A stretch of DNA of 64,000 nt from Bacteroidota bacterium (GTDB lineage: Bacteria > Bacteroidota > Bacteroidia > Chitinophagales > JADIYW01), in contig CAUJCO010000004.1 of NCBI GenBank assembly GCA_963169645.1, positions 93,595 through 157,594 on the forward strand. Reading direction: 5' to 3'. Both the position numbers and the translations under genes were made by a program. The notes beneath the pieces are model-generated. The model saw only the letters and a program-made list of their open reading frames with translations. It did not search any database and had not been told where the DNA came from. How positions within the stretch are numbered: the stretch's first letter is position 1; every line of letters starts with the position of its first letter. Shown in pieces: positions 45,901-53,602 of this stretch.

Positions 45901-47015
45901 GTGGAATTTCTTATCATGAAAAACCAAGAATGTGGCAAAATTTCGAGTCACATTATATTTTAGATATTGAAAACGAAGTATTAAACAATTTCCAATCAAA
46001 AAACAGGACATTAACACCAACCTCGAAAAATGTAAGAAAGCGTGGTGAAATTCAATATGTAAAATATAAAGATTCAAATGGAAAATGGCATTATAAACTA
46101 AATAACGAAGGAAAGAAAATACCTTTAGTAGCAAAGGGTGATTGCATTAGAGGACAACTACATAAAGAAAGTTTTTTTGGAGCTATTAATAATGAAGGAA
46201 CACTAAATCTAGTAGAACGTTATCCTATTTCATCTTTTACAAGCATTAAAGATTGTAATCATATTGTAGATAAACAAGTTCAAAAAATTGTTCAAGAAGA
46301 ATTAGAGAAAAGGGTTTCAAGTGGACTTTCATTCGACAAAGCAAAACTAGAACCAATTTATTTTCCCGACAGTAAAACAGTCATTAAAAAAGTTAGATGT
46401 AAGGTAGCAGCAGGTCGTGGATATTTAACTACAGAAAAAGCAATAACAATCAGACAACATGCTTTCAAATCAAAAAACGACTATAAGAACCATATTTATG
46501 CACAAAATGAAAGTATGGAATTATGTCTTTATTACGAAGGAAAAACAGAAGATAATAAGATTGAAAGAGCATTTAGGATAGTAAGTATTTTTGAATTATC
46601 TCAATTAAAATTAAAAAACATAAATGAAATATATCAGCTTCAAGAGTATAATTGCATAAAAGGAAAAAATATAAATATCCCAATTAAACATATTATTCAA
46701 ACAGGATTAAGAGTTATATTTTATAAAGAAAATATTGAAGAAATAATAGAATTAGAAAAAACTAATAATACAGATTTTTTAAAAAGAGTTTATAATATTT
46801 ATAAATTTAATACTGAAACAAAAACACATTTTATATTTCTCAAGAATCATCTAGAAGCAAGAGCAGATAAAGAAATTTCAGAAAAAGAATTTAGGATTTT
46901 AGATTTCTCAATTTATCAATCAAGACTACAATTTACTGCAGATAAATTTATTTGTGCTATAGAAAATAAAGATTTCAAAATTAATAAAGATGGAACGATT
47001 AAATGGCTAATCTAG
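42942..47015 (+). CDS. cas9: CRISPR-associated endonuclease Cas9, type II-C
   Basis: A 1357-residue RNA-guided nuclease, large for II-C but usual in Bacteroidota. RuvC-I is IIGLDLGTNSIGW (D8), then the Arg-rich bridge helix (about 52-70: KRTESRGKRRNYQAEKYR). RuvC-II is RVVIETARELNNA (E696). The HNH domain holds YDYEHTIPASMSFDNELKNL with catalytic H783. RuvC-III is HSHHAIDAAVLTLIP (H958, D961). All key residues are present, so it should be an active nuclease. cas1 starts 4 bases after its stop and there is no csn2 or cas4, which fits subtype II-C. Its tracrRNA is divergent upstream. Confidence 0.97.
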   Translation: MEKIIGLDLGTNSIGWAIRDTTNTQNQIIDKGVLTFEKGVDEVKGIEFPMVQKRTESRGKRRNYQAEKYRKWALLEILIENNMCPLSIDELNEWKHYTKGIGRKYPQSTKFINWLRFDFNGDGKPDFELFNADKNESYYLFRKLIINKDEKYQKIFQDNPHIIGRIFYQLVQRRGYNNLQDLEDDEEAQKESKTIMEGGGDAGAIGVNEIRPFIDKYKTLGAALYHLQKETNARIRKRYNLRSDFEKEIEEICKVQQLEHLTDKIKNAIIWQRPLRTQKGNVGLCTYLKNKRRCPISHPFYEEYRTWIFINNLKIKPIDNTKNVNDLKPLNFVLKEIVYPIFYKASADFKLSSINKELKKVGYQIGANFLDDTKVISCSLLNSFKDIFGEDWKNKLDWQNSFENKPKSTNCKYSAEDLWHLHFSKGANKKDKIQPHIFLKEFAINNLKLEEEKAIKFSKIRLQQGYATLSLNAIKRILPYLQQGFIYSHAVYLANMDKVMNINDISSEVISNFSKVINDVIIEDKRERVKFEILNGLITQYFENKENFISNKLEIIQQKIIEVYGEKTWQKFGLQHQINIENEIINEIETLIKSAKSKPENNYLKTARLHDKIFQHLQDTYDIPLENKKYLWHPSEQETYPNAPIRNDKKILGNPEPISKGFKNPMALKTLHQLKHLINYLIENDKIDENTRVVIETARELNNANVRKAIERWQRNREAENAAYLKKIKEFYNEKFALFAPNDVKNLIDKVRLWTEQNYQCLYTGKTIEIADLLNGTMYDYEHTIPASMSFDNELKNLTIAEKKYNQQIKGKKIPYDCPNYDTDNTIDGITYTAILPRLEVMKKKVEELEKLYAEWKTKTSDKKDIKDNILIRRHYIKFDLDYWRHKYKSFTQTEYKAGWRNSQLRDTQTITKYAIPYLKTIFNKVEAQKGNITADFRKIYKIQPRFEKKERTKHSHHAIDAAVLTLIPPATIRDKILLRYNEDNERGISYHEKPRMWQNFESHYILDIENEVLNNFQSKNRTLTPTSKNVRKRGEIQYVKYKDSNGKWHYKLNNEGKKIPLVAKGDCIRGQLHKESFFGAINNEGTLNLVERYPISSFTSIKDCNHIVDKQVQKIVQEELEKRVSSGLSFDKAKLEPIYFPDSKTVIKKVRCKVAAGRGYLTTEKAITIRQHAFKSKNDYKNHIYAQNESMELCLYYEGKTEDNKIERAFRIVSIFELSQLKLKNINEIYQLQEYNCIKGKNINIPIKHIIQTGLRVIFYKENIEEIIELEKTNNTDFLKRVYNIYKFNTETKTHFIFLKNHLEARADKEISEKEFRILDFSIYQSRLQFTADKFICAIENKDFKINKDGTIKWLI

Positions 47016-47019
47016 CTTT

Positions 47020-47910
47020 ATGATAAAACGCACCCTTTATATTGGCAATGCTACTCGCCTATCGGTACAACACGACCAACTGTCAATAAAAACCGATAGC
47101 ATAGAAAAGACAGTGCCAATTGAAGACATTGGTGTATTGATTATTGACCATTACCAAACCTCGGTTACGCATGCTGTATTACACAAGCTACTAGAAAATA
47201 ATGCTGCCGTCATTACGTGTAATGACAAACATCATCCAACAGGTTTGCTTTTAAATTTAGACGGACACACACAACAATCCGAAAAATTTCAAGCACAAAT
47301 AGAAGCATCATCGCCACTTAAAAAACAATTATGGCAACAAACCATTAAAGCAAAAATACTCAACCAATCCGCCGTTTTAGAAAAATGGGAAATTGACAAT
47401 AGCTATCTGAAACGGTATGCACAATTAGTATTAAGTGGCGACGCTTCCAACCAAGAAGCTCAAGCAGCTCGTTATTACTGGAAAGTACTATTTAATGAAG
47501 AAGATCCCTTTTTTATACGTGAACGCTTTGGTGCATATCCCAACAACTTTCTGAATTATGGTTATGCCATTTTACGTGCTACCGTAGCTCGTGGTTTAGT
47601 TTCTTCAGGCTTATTGCCTACTTTAGGTATTCATCATCGAAATAAATACAATGCCTATTGTTTGGCGGATGATATTATGGAGCCTTACCGACCATATATA
47701 GACCATTTGGTAAAAAAAATAATGATAGAAGTTGAAGAACAAGAATTGACAACCGATATAAAAAAAAGATTATTAAACATTCCGAATATCGATTTAAAAA
47801 TTGATGGAAAAGATAGTCCGTTGATGGTTGGGTTGCAAAGAACTACCGCTTCTTTAGCAGCATGTTTTGAAGGCAAAAGTAAAAAAATACTTTATCCGGA
47901 ATTTAGCTAA
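47020..47910 (+). CDS. cas1: CRISPR-associated integrase Cas1 (type II)
   Basis: A 296-residue spacer-integration nuclease. Conserved metal-binding residues are E146 in NQEAQAARYYW, H206 in LGIHHRNKYN and D217/D218 in LADDIMEPYRP. NNFLNYGYAILRATVARGL is the family core helix. It works with Cas2, with Cas9 helping to choose PAM-proximal spacers in type II systems. Base composition is less A-rich than cas9 by eye. It is tightly coupled to cas9. Confidence 0.97.
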   Translation: MIKRTLYIGNATRLSVQHDQLSIKTDSIEKTVPIEDIGVLIIDHYQTSVTHAVLHKLLENNAAVITCNDKHHPTGLLLNLDGHTQQSEKFQAQIEASSPLKKQLWQQTIKAKILNQSAVLEKWEIDNSYLKRYAQLVLSGDASNQEAQAARYYWKVLFNEEDPFFIRERFGAYPNNFLNYGYAILRATVARGLVSSGLLPTLGIHHRNKYNAYCLADDIMEPYRPYIDHLVKKIMIEVEEQELTTDIKKRLLNIPNIDLKIDGKDSPLMVGLQRTTASLAACFEGKSKKILYPEFS

Positions 47911-47931
47911 AAGGCTAAATATATAGAGTAA

Positions 47932-48300
<369 letters not shown>

Positions 48301-48331
48301 TTCCTTAAGCCAATTATACATGTTTGAATAA

Positions 48332-48381
48332 AAAAAATGCCTACAAAAGACTAAACAATTAGTACCATGCAGGCATTTTTT
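48332..48381. terminator. Bidirectional terminator between cas2 and the CRISPR array
   Basis: AAAAAATGCCT (48332-48342) and AGGCATTTTTT (48371-48381) form an 11-bp stem; the loop holds a smaller ACTAA/TTAGT hairpin (48350-48363). Runs of A and T on the two sides suit termination of the cas operon (plus strand) and of pre-crRNA (minus strand). Confidence 0.75.
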
Positions 48382-48386
48382 CAATC

Positions 48387-48446
48387 CTAATTTCAACGAA
48401 AAGCCCAATAAATACTACTAATTTCATCGTATCAGTTGAAATTAGT
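48387..48446. promoter_or_regulatory. Array-proximal leader with inverted partial repeat copies
   Basis: The leader holds CTAATTTCAAC (48387-48397) and ACTAATTTCA (48417-48426), both inverted copies of the first bases of the CRISPR repeat. The second pairs with TGAAATTAGT of repeat 1 (48437-48446) to form a 10-bp stem across the leader-repeat junction. This is the likely spacer acquisition end, because the repeat at the other end is degenerate. Confidence 0.55.
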
Positions 48447-48935
48447 ATATAAAGAACACAATTTAAAATCAAATCACAACTTAATTCCGCTACAATAAAA
48501 TGGCATATTAGTTGAAATTAGTATATAAAGAACACAATTTAAAATCAAATCACAACTGCCGCAGTAGCGGTTTCCGGAGAACGAAGTTGAAATTAGTATA
48601 TAAAGAACACAATTTAAAATCAAATCACAACTAATAGGCTTTTTATGCTCGTGAAATTCTGGTTGAAATTAGTATATAAAGAACACAATTTAAAATCAAA
48701 TCACAACCAATATACATTGGCACATAATGCAAGATAAGTTGAAATTAGTATATAAAGAACACAATTTAAAATCAAATCACAACTGCCAAAACCGAAAATG
48801 TATTGCAAAGTGGGTTGAAATTAGTATATAAAGAACACAATTTAAAATCAAATCACAACGTGGCAAACGGTCAAACGCTGGAAGAAAGTGTTGAAATTAG
48901 TATATAAAGAACACAATTTAAAATCAAATCACTTT
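48435..48935. CRISPR. CRISPR array, 7 repeats of 46 bp and 6 spacers
   Basis: Repeats start at 48435, 48511, 48586, 48662, 48738, 48814 and 48890; the first six are identical and run GTTGAAATTAGTATATAAAG to AAATCAAATCACAAC. The seventh differs at its last three bases (TTT for AAC), marking the old, leader-distal end. Spacers are 30, 29, 30, 30, 30 and 30 bases. None matches another part of this window by eye. Pairing with the tracrRNA shows that the crRNA is read from the minus strand. The final repeat overlaps the 3' end of the lysE-like gene. Confidence 0.98.
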
Positions 48936-49526
48936 TACTATCATCGCTAATCCGAATGTAAACAAACACACACCAACTATTTTTTTGATATACACAAGGT
49001 TTTGTGAACTTAATCGTTGTTTGAGATATACCGCAAATCTCATTTTAAGTAAATCAAATAAAAATACCATAAACAATATCCCAAAATAGAACAAAATTTT
49101 ATCTGTATTTGCAGTATAATTTATGGATATGGTAGAGTACATCGTAATCCACCAAACTGTAACAAACGGATTGGTGATATTAATAACAATGCCTTTGGCA
49201 AAAGCACCTAATAACGTTTTAACAGAAGAAACATCAACAGATTTCAAAGATGTTTTAGCAAAAAAAGTAGCCACACCAAATAGTATCAACAGCGAACCAC
49301 CCACCATCCCAATTTGTTGCTTTAATGTAGCATCAAAAGGAAATTGCTCCAAAAATTTTTCTACAAAATAAATCAAAATTACATCGCTGATAATAACTCC
49401 AAACACGTATGCCAAACCACTACGCCAACCTTTACTAATGGTAATATCAGCAAGTGCTAAAAAAATCGGTCCGATGAGTAAACTAACCGTAATGCCTGCG
49501 ATGATGCCTTTTAAAAGTGGTTCCAT
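48924..49526 (-). CDS. LysE family translocator
   Basis: A 200-residue membrane exporter of the LysE/RhtB type with about six hydrophobic segments. The N-terminal signature is LLKGIIAGITVSLLIGPIFLALADITISKGWRSGLAYVFGV. Substrates of the family are amino acids and similar small molecules. The stop codon (TGA, 48924-48926) and the last two codons (Val-Ile) are encoded inside the terminal CRISPR repeat. The start overlaps the nitroreductase stop by one base (TAATG), which suggests translational coupling. Confidence 0.88.
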   Translation of the reverse strand: MEPLLKGIIAGITVSLLIGPIFLALADITISKGWRSGLAYVFGVIISDVILIYFVEKFLEQFPFDATLKQQIGMVGGSLLILFGVATFFAKTSLKSVDVSSVKTLLGAFAKGIVINITNPFVTVWWITMYSTISINYTANTDKILFYFGILFMVFLFDLLKMRFAVYLKQRLSSQNLVYIKKIVGVCLFTFGLAMIVKVI

Positions 49527-50254
49527 TACATTTCAAAAATTGTATCGTAATTGGGAACTCGTACACGTTTGCCATACACGCCATTTTCATCTGCTACACC
49601 AACGGCAATTATCATATTGATTTCAGCATATTTTGGAAGCTTCAAAAACTTGGAAACACGCACACTGTCAAAACCTTCCATCGCACATGTATCATAACCT
49701 TCTGCTTTCATGCTCAACATAAAAGTTTGGGCTGCTAATGCCGCACTTTTGTGTGCAGAAATACGCAAATCGGTTTCGGTAACTTCGCGTGGCACCGGAC
49801 GAAAAACACCGCTAATATTAGCCGATATTTTTTTTATATTTCCGATAATTCCAAACGGGCCTTGGAAATACAACATCGGTATTAAGCGATTGTAATATGC
49901 ATCTACTAAACTTTTACGTTTTGCCCAAGATTCGGGATAATCTTTAAGGGTTTCTTCTACTACAAATGCAGCACGCTCTCTCCATTTATCGTTGCGAACC
50001 ACCACAATAATTAATTCATTGGCTGTTTTAGCAGCATTTTGATTAAAGCAAATTTTTGCTAACTTCTTTTTATTCACTTCTGATTTTACTCTGTAAAATT
50101 CCCATAATTGCAAATTGCTCGACGTAGGTGCCAAAACAGCACGCTCCAAACTTCTGGCAACAGATTCGTCGTCAAAAGGTGCCGAACTGTTATACTTTCG
50201 AACCGATCTTCTACTATGTACAATTTCATCAAATATTTCTGCAGATTTCTTCAT
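49526..50254 (-). CDS. Nitroreductase family protein
   Basis: A 242-residue FMN-dependent oxidoreductase. The N-terminal FMN-binding motif is IVHSRRSVRKYNSSAPF, followed by LAPTSSNLQLWEFYRVKS. Near the C-terminus SAALAAQTFMLSMKAEGYDTCAMEGFD and INMIIAVGVAD complete the family pattern. The natural substrate is unknown. First gene of a two-gene operon with the LysE-type transporter; a -7 box lies at 50274-50281. Confidence 0.92.
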   Translation of the reverse strand: MKKSAEIFDEIVHSRRSVRKYNSSAPFDDESVARSLERAVLAPTSSNLQLWEFYRVKSEVNKKKLAKICFNQNAAKTANELIIVVVRNDKWRERAAFVVEETLKDYPESWAKRKSLVDAYYNRLIPMLYFQGPFGIIGNIKKISANISGVFRPVPREVTETDLRISAHKSAALAAQTFMLSMKAEGYDTCAMEGFDSVRVSKFLKLPKYAEINMIIAVGVADENGVYGKRVRVPNYDTIFEM

Positions 50255-50273
50255 GCTTTTTTATCAATAAACA

Positions 50274-50281
50274 CAAAAATA
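50274..50281 (-). promoter_or_regulatory. -7 box of the nitroreductase-lysE operon
   Basis: TATTTTTG on the minus strand matches TAnnTTTG, 19 bases before the ATG. This transcript would run toward the CRISPR array in the crRNA sense direction. Confidence 0.45.
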
Positions 50282-50354
50282 CAACAAAAAGATGCGAATA
50301 AAAATGAAATACTTTAGTGCAACGGTTAGCTTAAAAAAATAATAAAGAAACTAC

Positions 50355-50362
50355 TACATTTG
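50355..50362 (+). promoter_or_regulatory. -7 box of the TMEM175-like gene
   Basis: TACATTTG matches TAnnTTTG, 17 bases before the ATG at 50380. Confidence 0.45.
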
Positions 50363-50379
50363 TACACAAAAAATACCAA

Positions 50380-50955
50380 ATGAAAACAAGTAGATTAGAA
50401 GCTTTCAGCGATGGTGTGTTAGCAATAATAATAACCATTATGGTGCTGACTATCACTACGCCAACAGGTGCGTCATTTTCCAATTTAAAACCATTAATTC
50501 CCAAACTGTTATCCTATATTTTAAGTTTTATTTACGTTGGTATTTATTGGAATAATCATCATCATTTATTCCATGCTATCGAAAAAGTAAATGGAGGAAT
50601 TTTATGGTCTAATTTAGCTTTGTTGTTTTTTCTTTCACTTATTCCGTTTGCAACGGCATGGTCCGGCGATTTTCATACGCAAAGTTTACCGGCAATGGTT
50701 TATGGTTTTGTATTATTATTAGCGGCAACGGCATTTGTTATTTTAGTAAATATTGCCGTGAAAAACGAAGGTAAAAATTCAGAAATAGGAAAAGCTGTTA
50801 AAGGCTCTTATAAAGAATATATTTCTATCGTGTTGTATGGAATAGGAATTTTAGCTGCACTTATCCAACCTATTATAAGCTATGTAATTTATTTTATTGT
50901 AGCAATGATGTGGATTATTCCCGATAAACGAATTGAAAAAAACATCCACGAATAA
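50380..50955 (+). CDS. TMEM175-family potassium channel-like protein (DUF1211)
   Basis: A 191-residue membrane protein that begins with the family signature RLEAFSDGVLAIIITIMVL, containing the FSD motif of TMEM175 channels, and has six hydrophobic segments. A conserved WNNHHHLFHAI loop follows the second segment. Bacterial members form tetrameric K+-permeable channels, so a role in ion balance is likely. It is convergent with the mscS-type gene. Confidence 0.88.
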   Translation: MKTSRLEAFSDGVLAIIITIMVLTITTPTGASFSNLKPLIPKLLSYILSFIYVGIYWNNHHHLFHAIEKVNGGILWSNLALLFFLSLIPFATAWSGDFHTQSLPAMVYGFVLLLAATAFVILVNIAVKNEGKNSEIGKAVKGSYKEYISIVLYGIGILAALIQPIISYVIYFIVAMMWIIPDKRIEKNIHE

Positions 50956-50966
50956 AACAATATAGC

Positions 50967-52583
50967 TTATTTCACTTTTGCTACCTGATGGTCAAAATCA
51001 ACAAAGAAAGCATCTAATTGATGGTCGATATCATCTGCAGATTGATTGAAAACAACCTCAGCCGGATTGGTAATTATTTGTTGTTTATTTTCAAACAATT
51101 TGATGTGTAATAACTCAGCTAAACTCAATATTTTTAATAAGATAAATTCGCGGTGTTGAAACTCTTCGCGTTGGTTGTAAATCTTATACGTATAACTAAT
51201 AGCAATAGAAATTCCGGTTTCTTTAATGTTGGCTAAATGCACATCAATCGTAGAATTTTTTGTGTACGGATATTTCATTAAAATAGTTTTGATACCTTCA
51301 ATAAATCGCTCAATTATAAAAAGCGGTGTATGATATGGTAACAAAATTTCTGTTTTAAATTTTTTATATACGCGATAGCCTTTATTATCGATAATCATCT
51401 CTAATAATTTTGCATTAGAAACGTATATCATTGATTCGTCTGCTGTTTTAATTCTGGTAGAGCGGAAACCAACTTCTTGCACAATACCTTCTACGCTATC
51501 ACTTTTTATGGTATCTCCTATTTTAAAAGGTTTATCCATAAAAATCATCACGGATGAAATGAAATTTTTAACGGTATCTTGCGCTGCCAATGCCAATGCC
51601 AAACCACCGACGGATAAACCGGCAAGTATGGTAGCAAAGTTGACACCTAATGTGTTTAATACGTAAAACAAACCAACAAAAACAACCGTGAATTTTACAA
51701 ACTTTTGTAACACAGAAACTACTTGTTCATTCCATTGTGCCGTTTCATCTTGTTGCTTAAATTTTATGGTATAAAAAATAATTAACTCTACCAATTTATA
51801 CACAATAAAAACCAAAATGGATGCCGTCACAAAGTTGACACCATTGATGAGTGGCAAAGAATATCGAGGCGATATAAACAGTGTAGGAAGAAATAGTTGC
51901 AACACGCTAAAACCAATCCAAAGTGAAATCAAACGCGCTATGGATTTCAGCTTATCTATATCTTGAATTTCATTCGCATATTTTTTAAACAAAAACTTAT
52001 GAAAAACAAAATGAAAAATAGTACGAAGAATAACATAAGCCAATATAAAAGCGACTAAAATAATTCCAATTCCAATCCATTGCCATGGATGTAATTTTAA
52101 AAATTTTTTATCTGCATGAAATGGAAACCAGTTAGCCCAAAAATTAGTACCAAACGGATACACTTTTTTATGTAATGCCGGAATTGCCTCTACCGTTGCT
52201 TGCGAATAATACCAATCATTGCCAATTTTCTCCACATATACTTCCGGTAAATTTTTATCTAAAACATATATGTTACGTCTTGACGTAGAATCAAAATAAT
52301 CCGGATTGTCCGGTATTTTTTTTAATATACCATTGATGTCTATGCCTTTTCCGTAAATAATTTCATTTAAATCAATGGCTGCTTCTATCCGCTTTTTTCT
52401 GTTAGGTATATTAAAAGAAGCGGCAGATTTCAGCTCATCGTACGAAGAATTTTTTAAATAATGCGTGTGATTATATACTACATCATACGGCGAATTATTG
52501 ACGTCAACAGAGGCTGCCAGTCCATTTTTAATGAAAAAAAGGAAGAAAAAAAGGAAGATTCCGAAAAATCGAGCTGTTTTCAT
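50967..52583 (-). CDS. MscS family mechanosensitive ion channel
   Basis: A 538-residue product with a signal peptide, a periplasmic N-terminal region (about 25-170) and several membrane helices. The pore helix and beta domain follow: GLSVGGLALALAAQDTVKNF then DKPFKIGDTIKSDSVEGIVQEVGFRSTRIKTAD, the classic MscS core. It should release solutes on osmotic downshift or sense membrane tension. The long N-terminal extension is like those of YnaI/MscK-type relatives. A -7 box abuts the start. Confidence 0.93.
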   Translation of the reverse strand: MKTARFFGIFLFFFLFFIKNGLAASVDVNNSPYDVVYNHTHYLKNSSYDELKSAASFNIPNRKKRIEAAIDLNEIIYGKGIDINGILKKIPDNPDYFDSTSRRNIYVLDKNLPEVYVEKIGNDWYYSQATVEAIPALHKKVYPFGTNFWANWFPFHADKKFLKLHPWQWIGIGIILVAFILAYVILRTIFHFVFHKFLFKKYANEIQDIDKLKSIARLISLWIGFSVLQLFLPTLFISPRYSLPLINGVNFVTASILVFIVYKLVELIIFYTIKFKQQDETAQWNEQVVSVLQKFVKFTVVFVGLFYVLNTLGVNFATILAGLSVGGLALALAAQDTVKNFISSVMIFMDKPFKIGDTIKSDSVEGIVQEVGFRSTRIKTADESMIYVSNAKLLEMIIDNKGYRVYKKFKTEILLPYHTPLFIIERFIEGIKTILMKYPYTKNSTIDVHLANIKETGISIAISYTYKIYNQREEFQHREFILLKILSLAELLHIKLFENKQQIITNPAEVVFNQSADDIDHQLDAFFVDFDHQVAKVK

Positions 52584-52587
52584 ACCT

Positions 52588-52595
52588 CAAAAATA
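52588..52595 (-). promoter_or_regulatory. -7 box abutting the mscS-type start
   Basis: TATTTTTG on the minus strand ends 4 bases before the ATG, predicting a leaderless mRNA. Confidence 0.5.
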
Positions 52596-52711
52596 CGCTA
52601 TTTTATATACATTTTCTTCTTTTTATAAAAGATAAACAGTATTTAACTCAAAATACTACTATTGAATATCAATTATTTATCTAAATAAATGTTAAATAAC
52701 ACTACTATGTA

Positions 52712-52743
52712 TTGCATAATACAATGTTTTGTACTTATCTTTG
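52712..52743 (+). promoter_or_regulatory. Promoter of the PadR-PspC operon
   Basis: TTG (52712-52714), a 21-base spacer and TATCTTTG (52736-52743) fit the Bacteroidota promoter consensus. The leader to the ATG at 52789 is about 40 bases. Confidence 0.6.
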
Positions 52744-52788
52744 TATTGTAAATTACTTGGTAAAAGAAATAATCAAAAATAAAACAAC

Positions 52789-53139
52789 ATGAATAATCTA
52801 ATTATCGCAGCATTGACATTTATAATGTTACCTGCACTCGGAACAGAAGCAGTTGCTAAAAGCAATCGAAAAGTAAAAATGGAAAAACAAACCATGCCAA
52901 TCGAAAAAATTGCGTTTACAGATTTTGAAACAGAAAAAAATAAAAACACAATGACAGAAAGTATTGCCGTTGATGTAGATTATATGATAGATGAAAATGG
53001 CAAAGCCAACATCACATATATCAACAGCAGTGATTTTAATGCAAAAAGTGAAGTAGTAAAATTTATTGAGAGTGCAACGTATGCCATTACCGGCAATTTC
53101 GGAAAAATTAATTCCATGCGTTTTATCATTCAAAAATAA
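52789..53139 (+). CDS. Small secreted protein of unknown function
   Basis: A 116-residue product with a signal peptide (MNNLIIAALTFIMLPALGTEAVA). The mature part is Lys/Glu-rich, and its second half (VDVDYMIDENGKANITYINSS, then FIESATYAITGNFGKINSMRFII) looks like a small TonB-C- or energy-transducer-like alpha/beta fold; that resemblance is only a suggestion. First gene of the operon that includes padR and the PspC protein. Confidence 0.7.
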   Translation: MNNLIIAALTFIMLPALGTEAVAKSNRKVKMEKQTMPIEKIAFTDFETEKNKNTMTESIAVDVDYMIDENGKANITYINSSDFNAKSEVVKFIESATYAITGNFGKINSMRFIIQK

Positions 53140-53193
53140 ATAAACGAGCACTACAATCCGATTTTCTAATTTTTTAAAATATAATACTTAAAC

Positions 53194-53568
53194 ATGGCTA
53201 CTCAACAATCAACCGCATTCAGTATCGAGAATACCAAAGTGCAGATGCGAAAAGGCATTTTAGAATTCTGCATTTTAGGAATCATTGCACGTGGTGAAGT
53301 GTATGCATCCGACATTTTAGATACGCTAAAAAATGCAAACATGTTAGTAGTGGAAGGCACTGTATATCCATTACTCACTCGCTTAAAAAATGCAGGATTA
53401 TTAACGTATGAATGGAAAGAATCTACGTCCGGACCACCAAGAAAATATTTTACACTCACCCAAGATGGACAACTTGCCTTGGATGAATTAAAACTTACTT
53501 GGAATGAGCTTTCCGAAGCAGTAGATAAAACAAGCAATCATATCAATAACGAACCAACATCAAACTAA
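53194..53568 (+). CDS. PadR family transcriptional regulator
   Basis: A 124-residue winged-helix repressor. The N-terminal helix-turn-helix region runs QMRKGILEFCILGIIARGEVYASDILDTL, followed by VVEGTVYPLLTRLKNAGLLTYEW and the wing GPPRKYFTLTQDGQ, the PadR hallmark. It is placed directly before the PspC gene (34 bases), a common pairing in Bacteroidota, and probably autoregulates the operon. Confidence 0.93.
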   Translation: MATQQSTAFSIENTKVQMRKGILEFCILGIIARGEVYASDILDTLKNANMLVVEGTVYPLLTRLKNAGLLTYEWKESTSGPPRKYFTLTQDGQLALDELKLTWNELSEAVDKTSNHINNEPTSN

Positions 53569-53602
53569 AAAAAATCATATTTCCACTATTAAAACAACCG
53601 TC

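Noticed and set aside
48387..48434. Plus-strand tracrRNA in the leader (CTAATTTCAAC is complementary to the plus-strand repeat start)
   Set aside because: Only about 27 bases remain before the array, with no nexus or terminator, whereas 42807-42890 has every expected part.
48481..48889. Self-targeting spacers
   Set aside because: No spacer matches another site in this window by eye; a genome and phage database search would be needed for targets.
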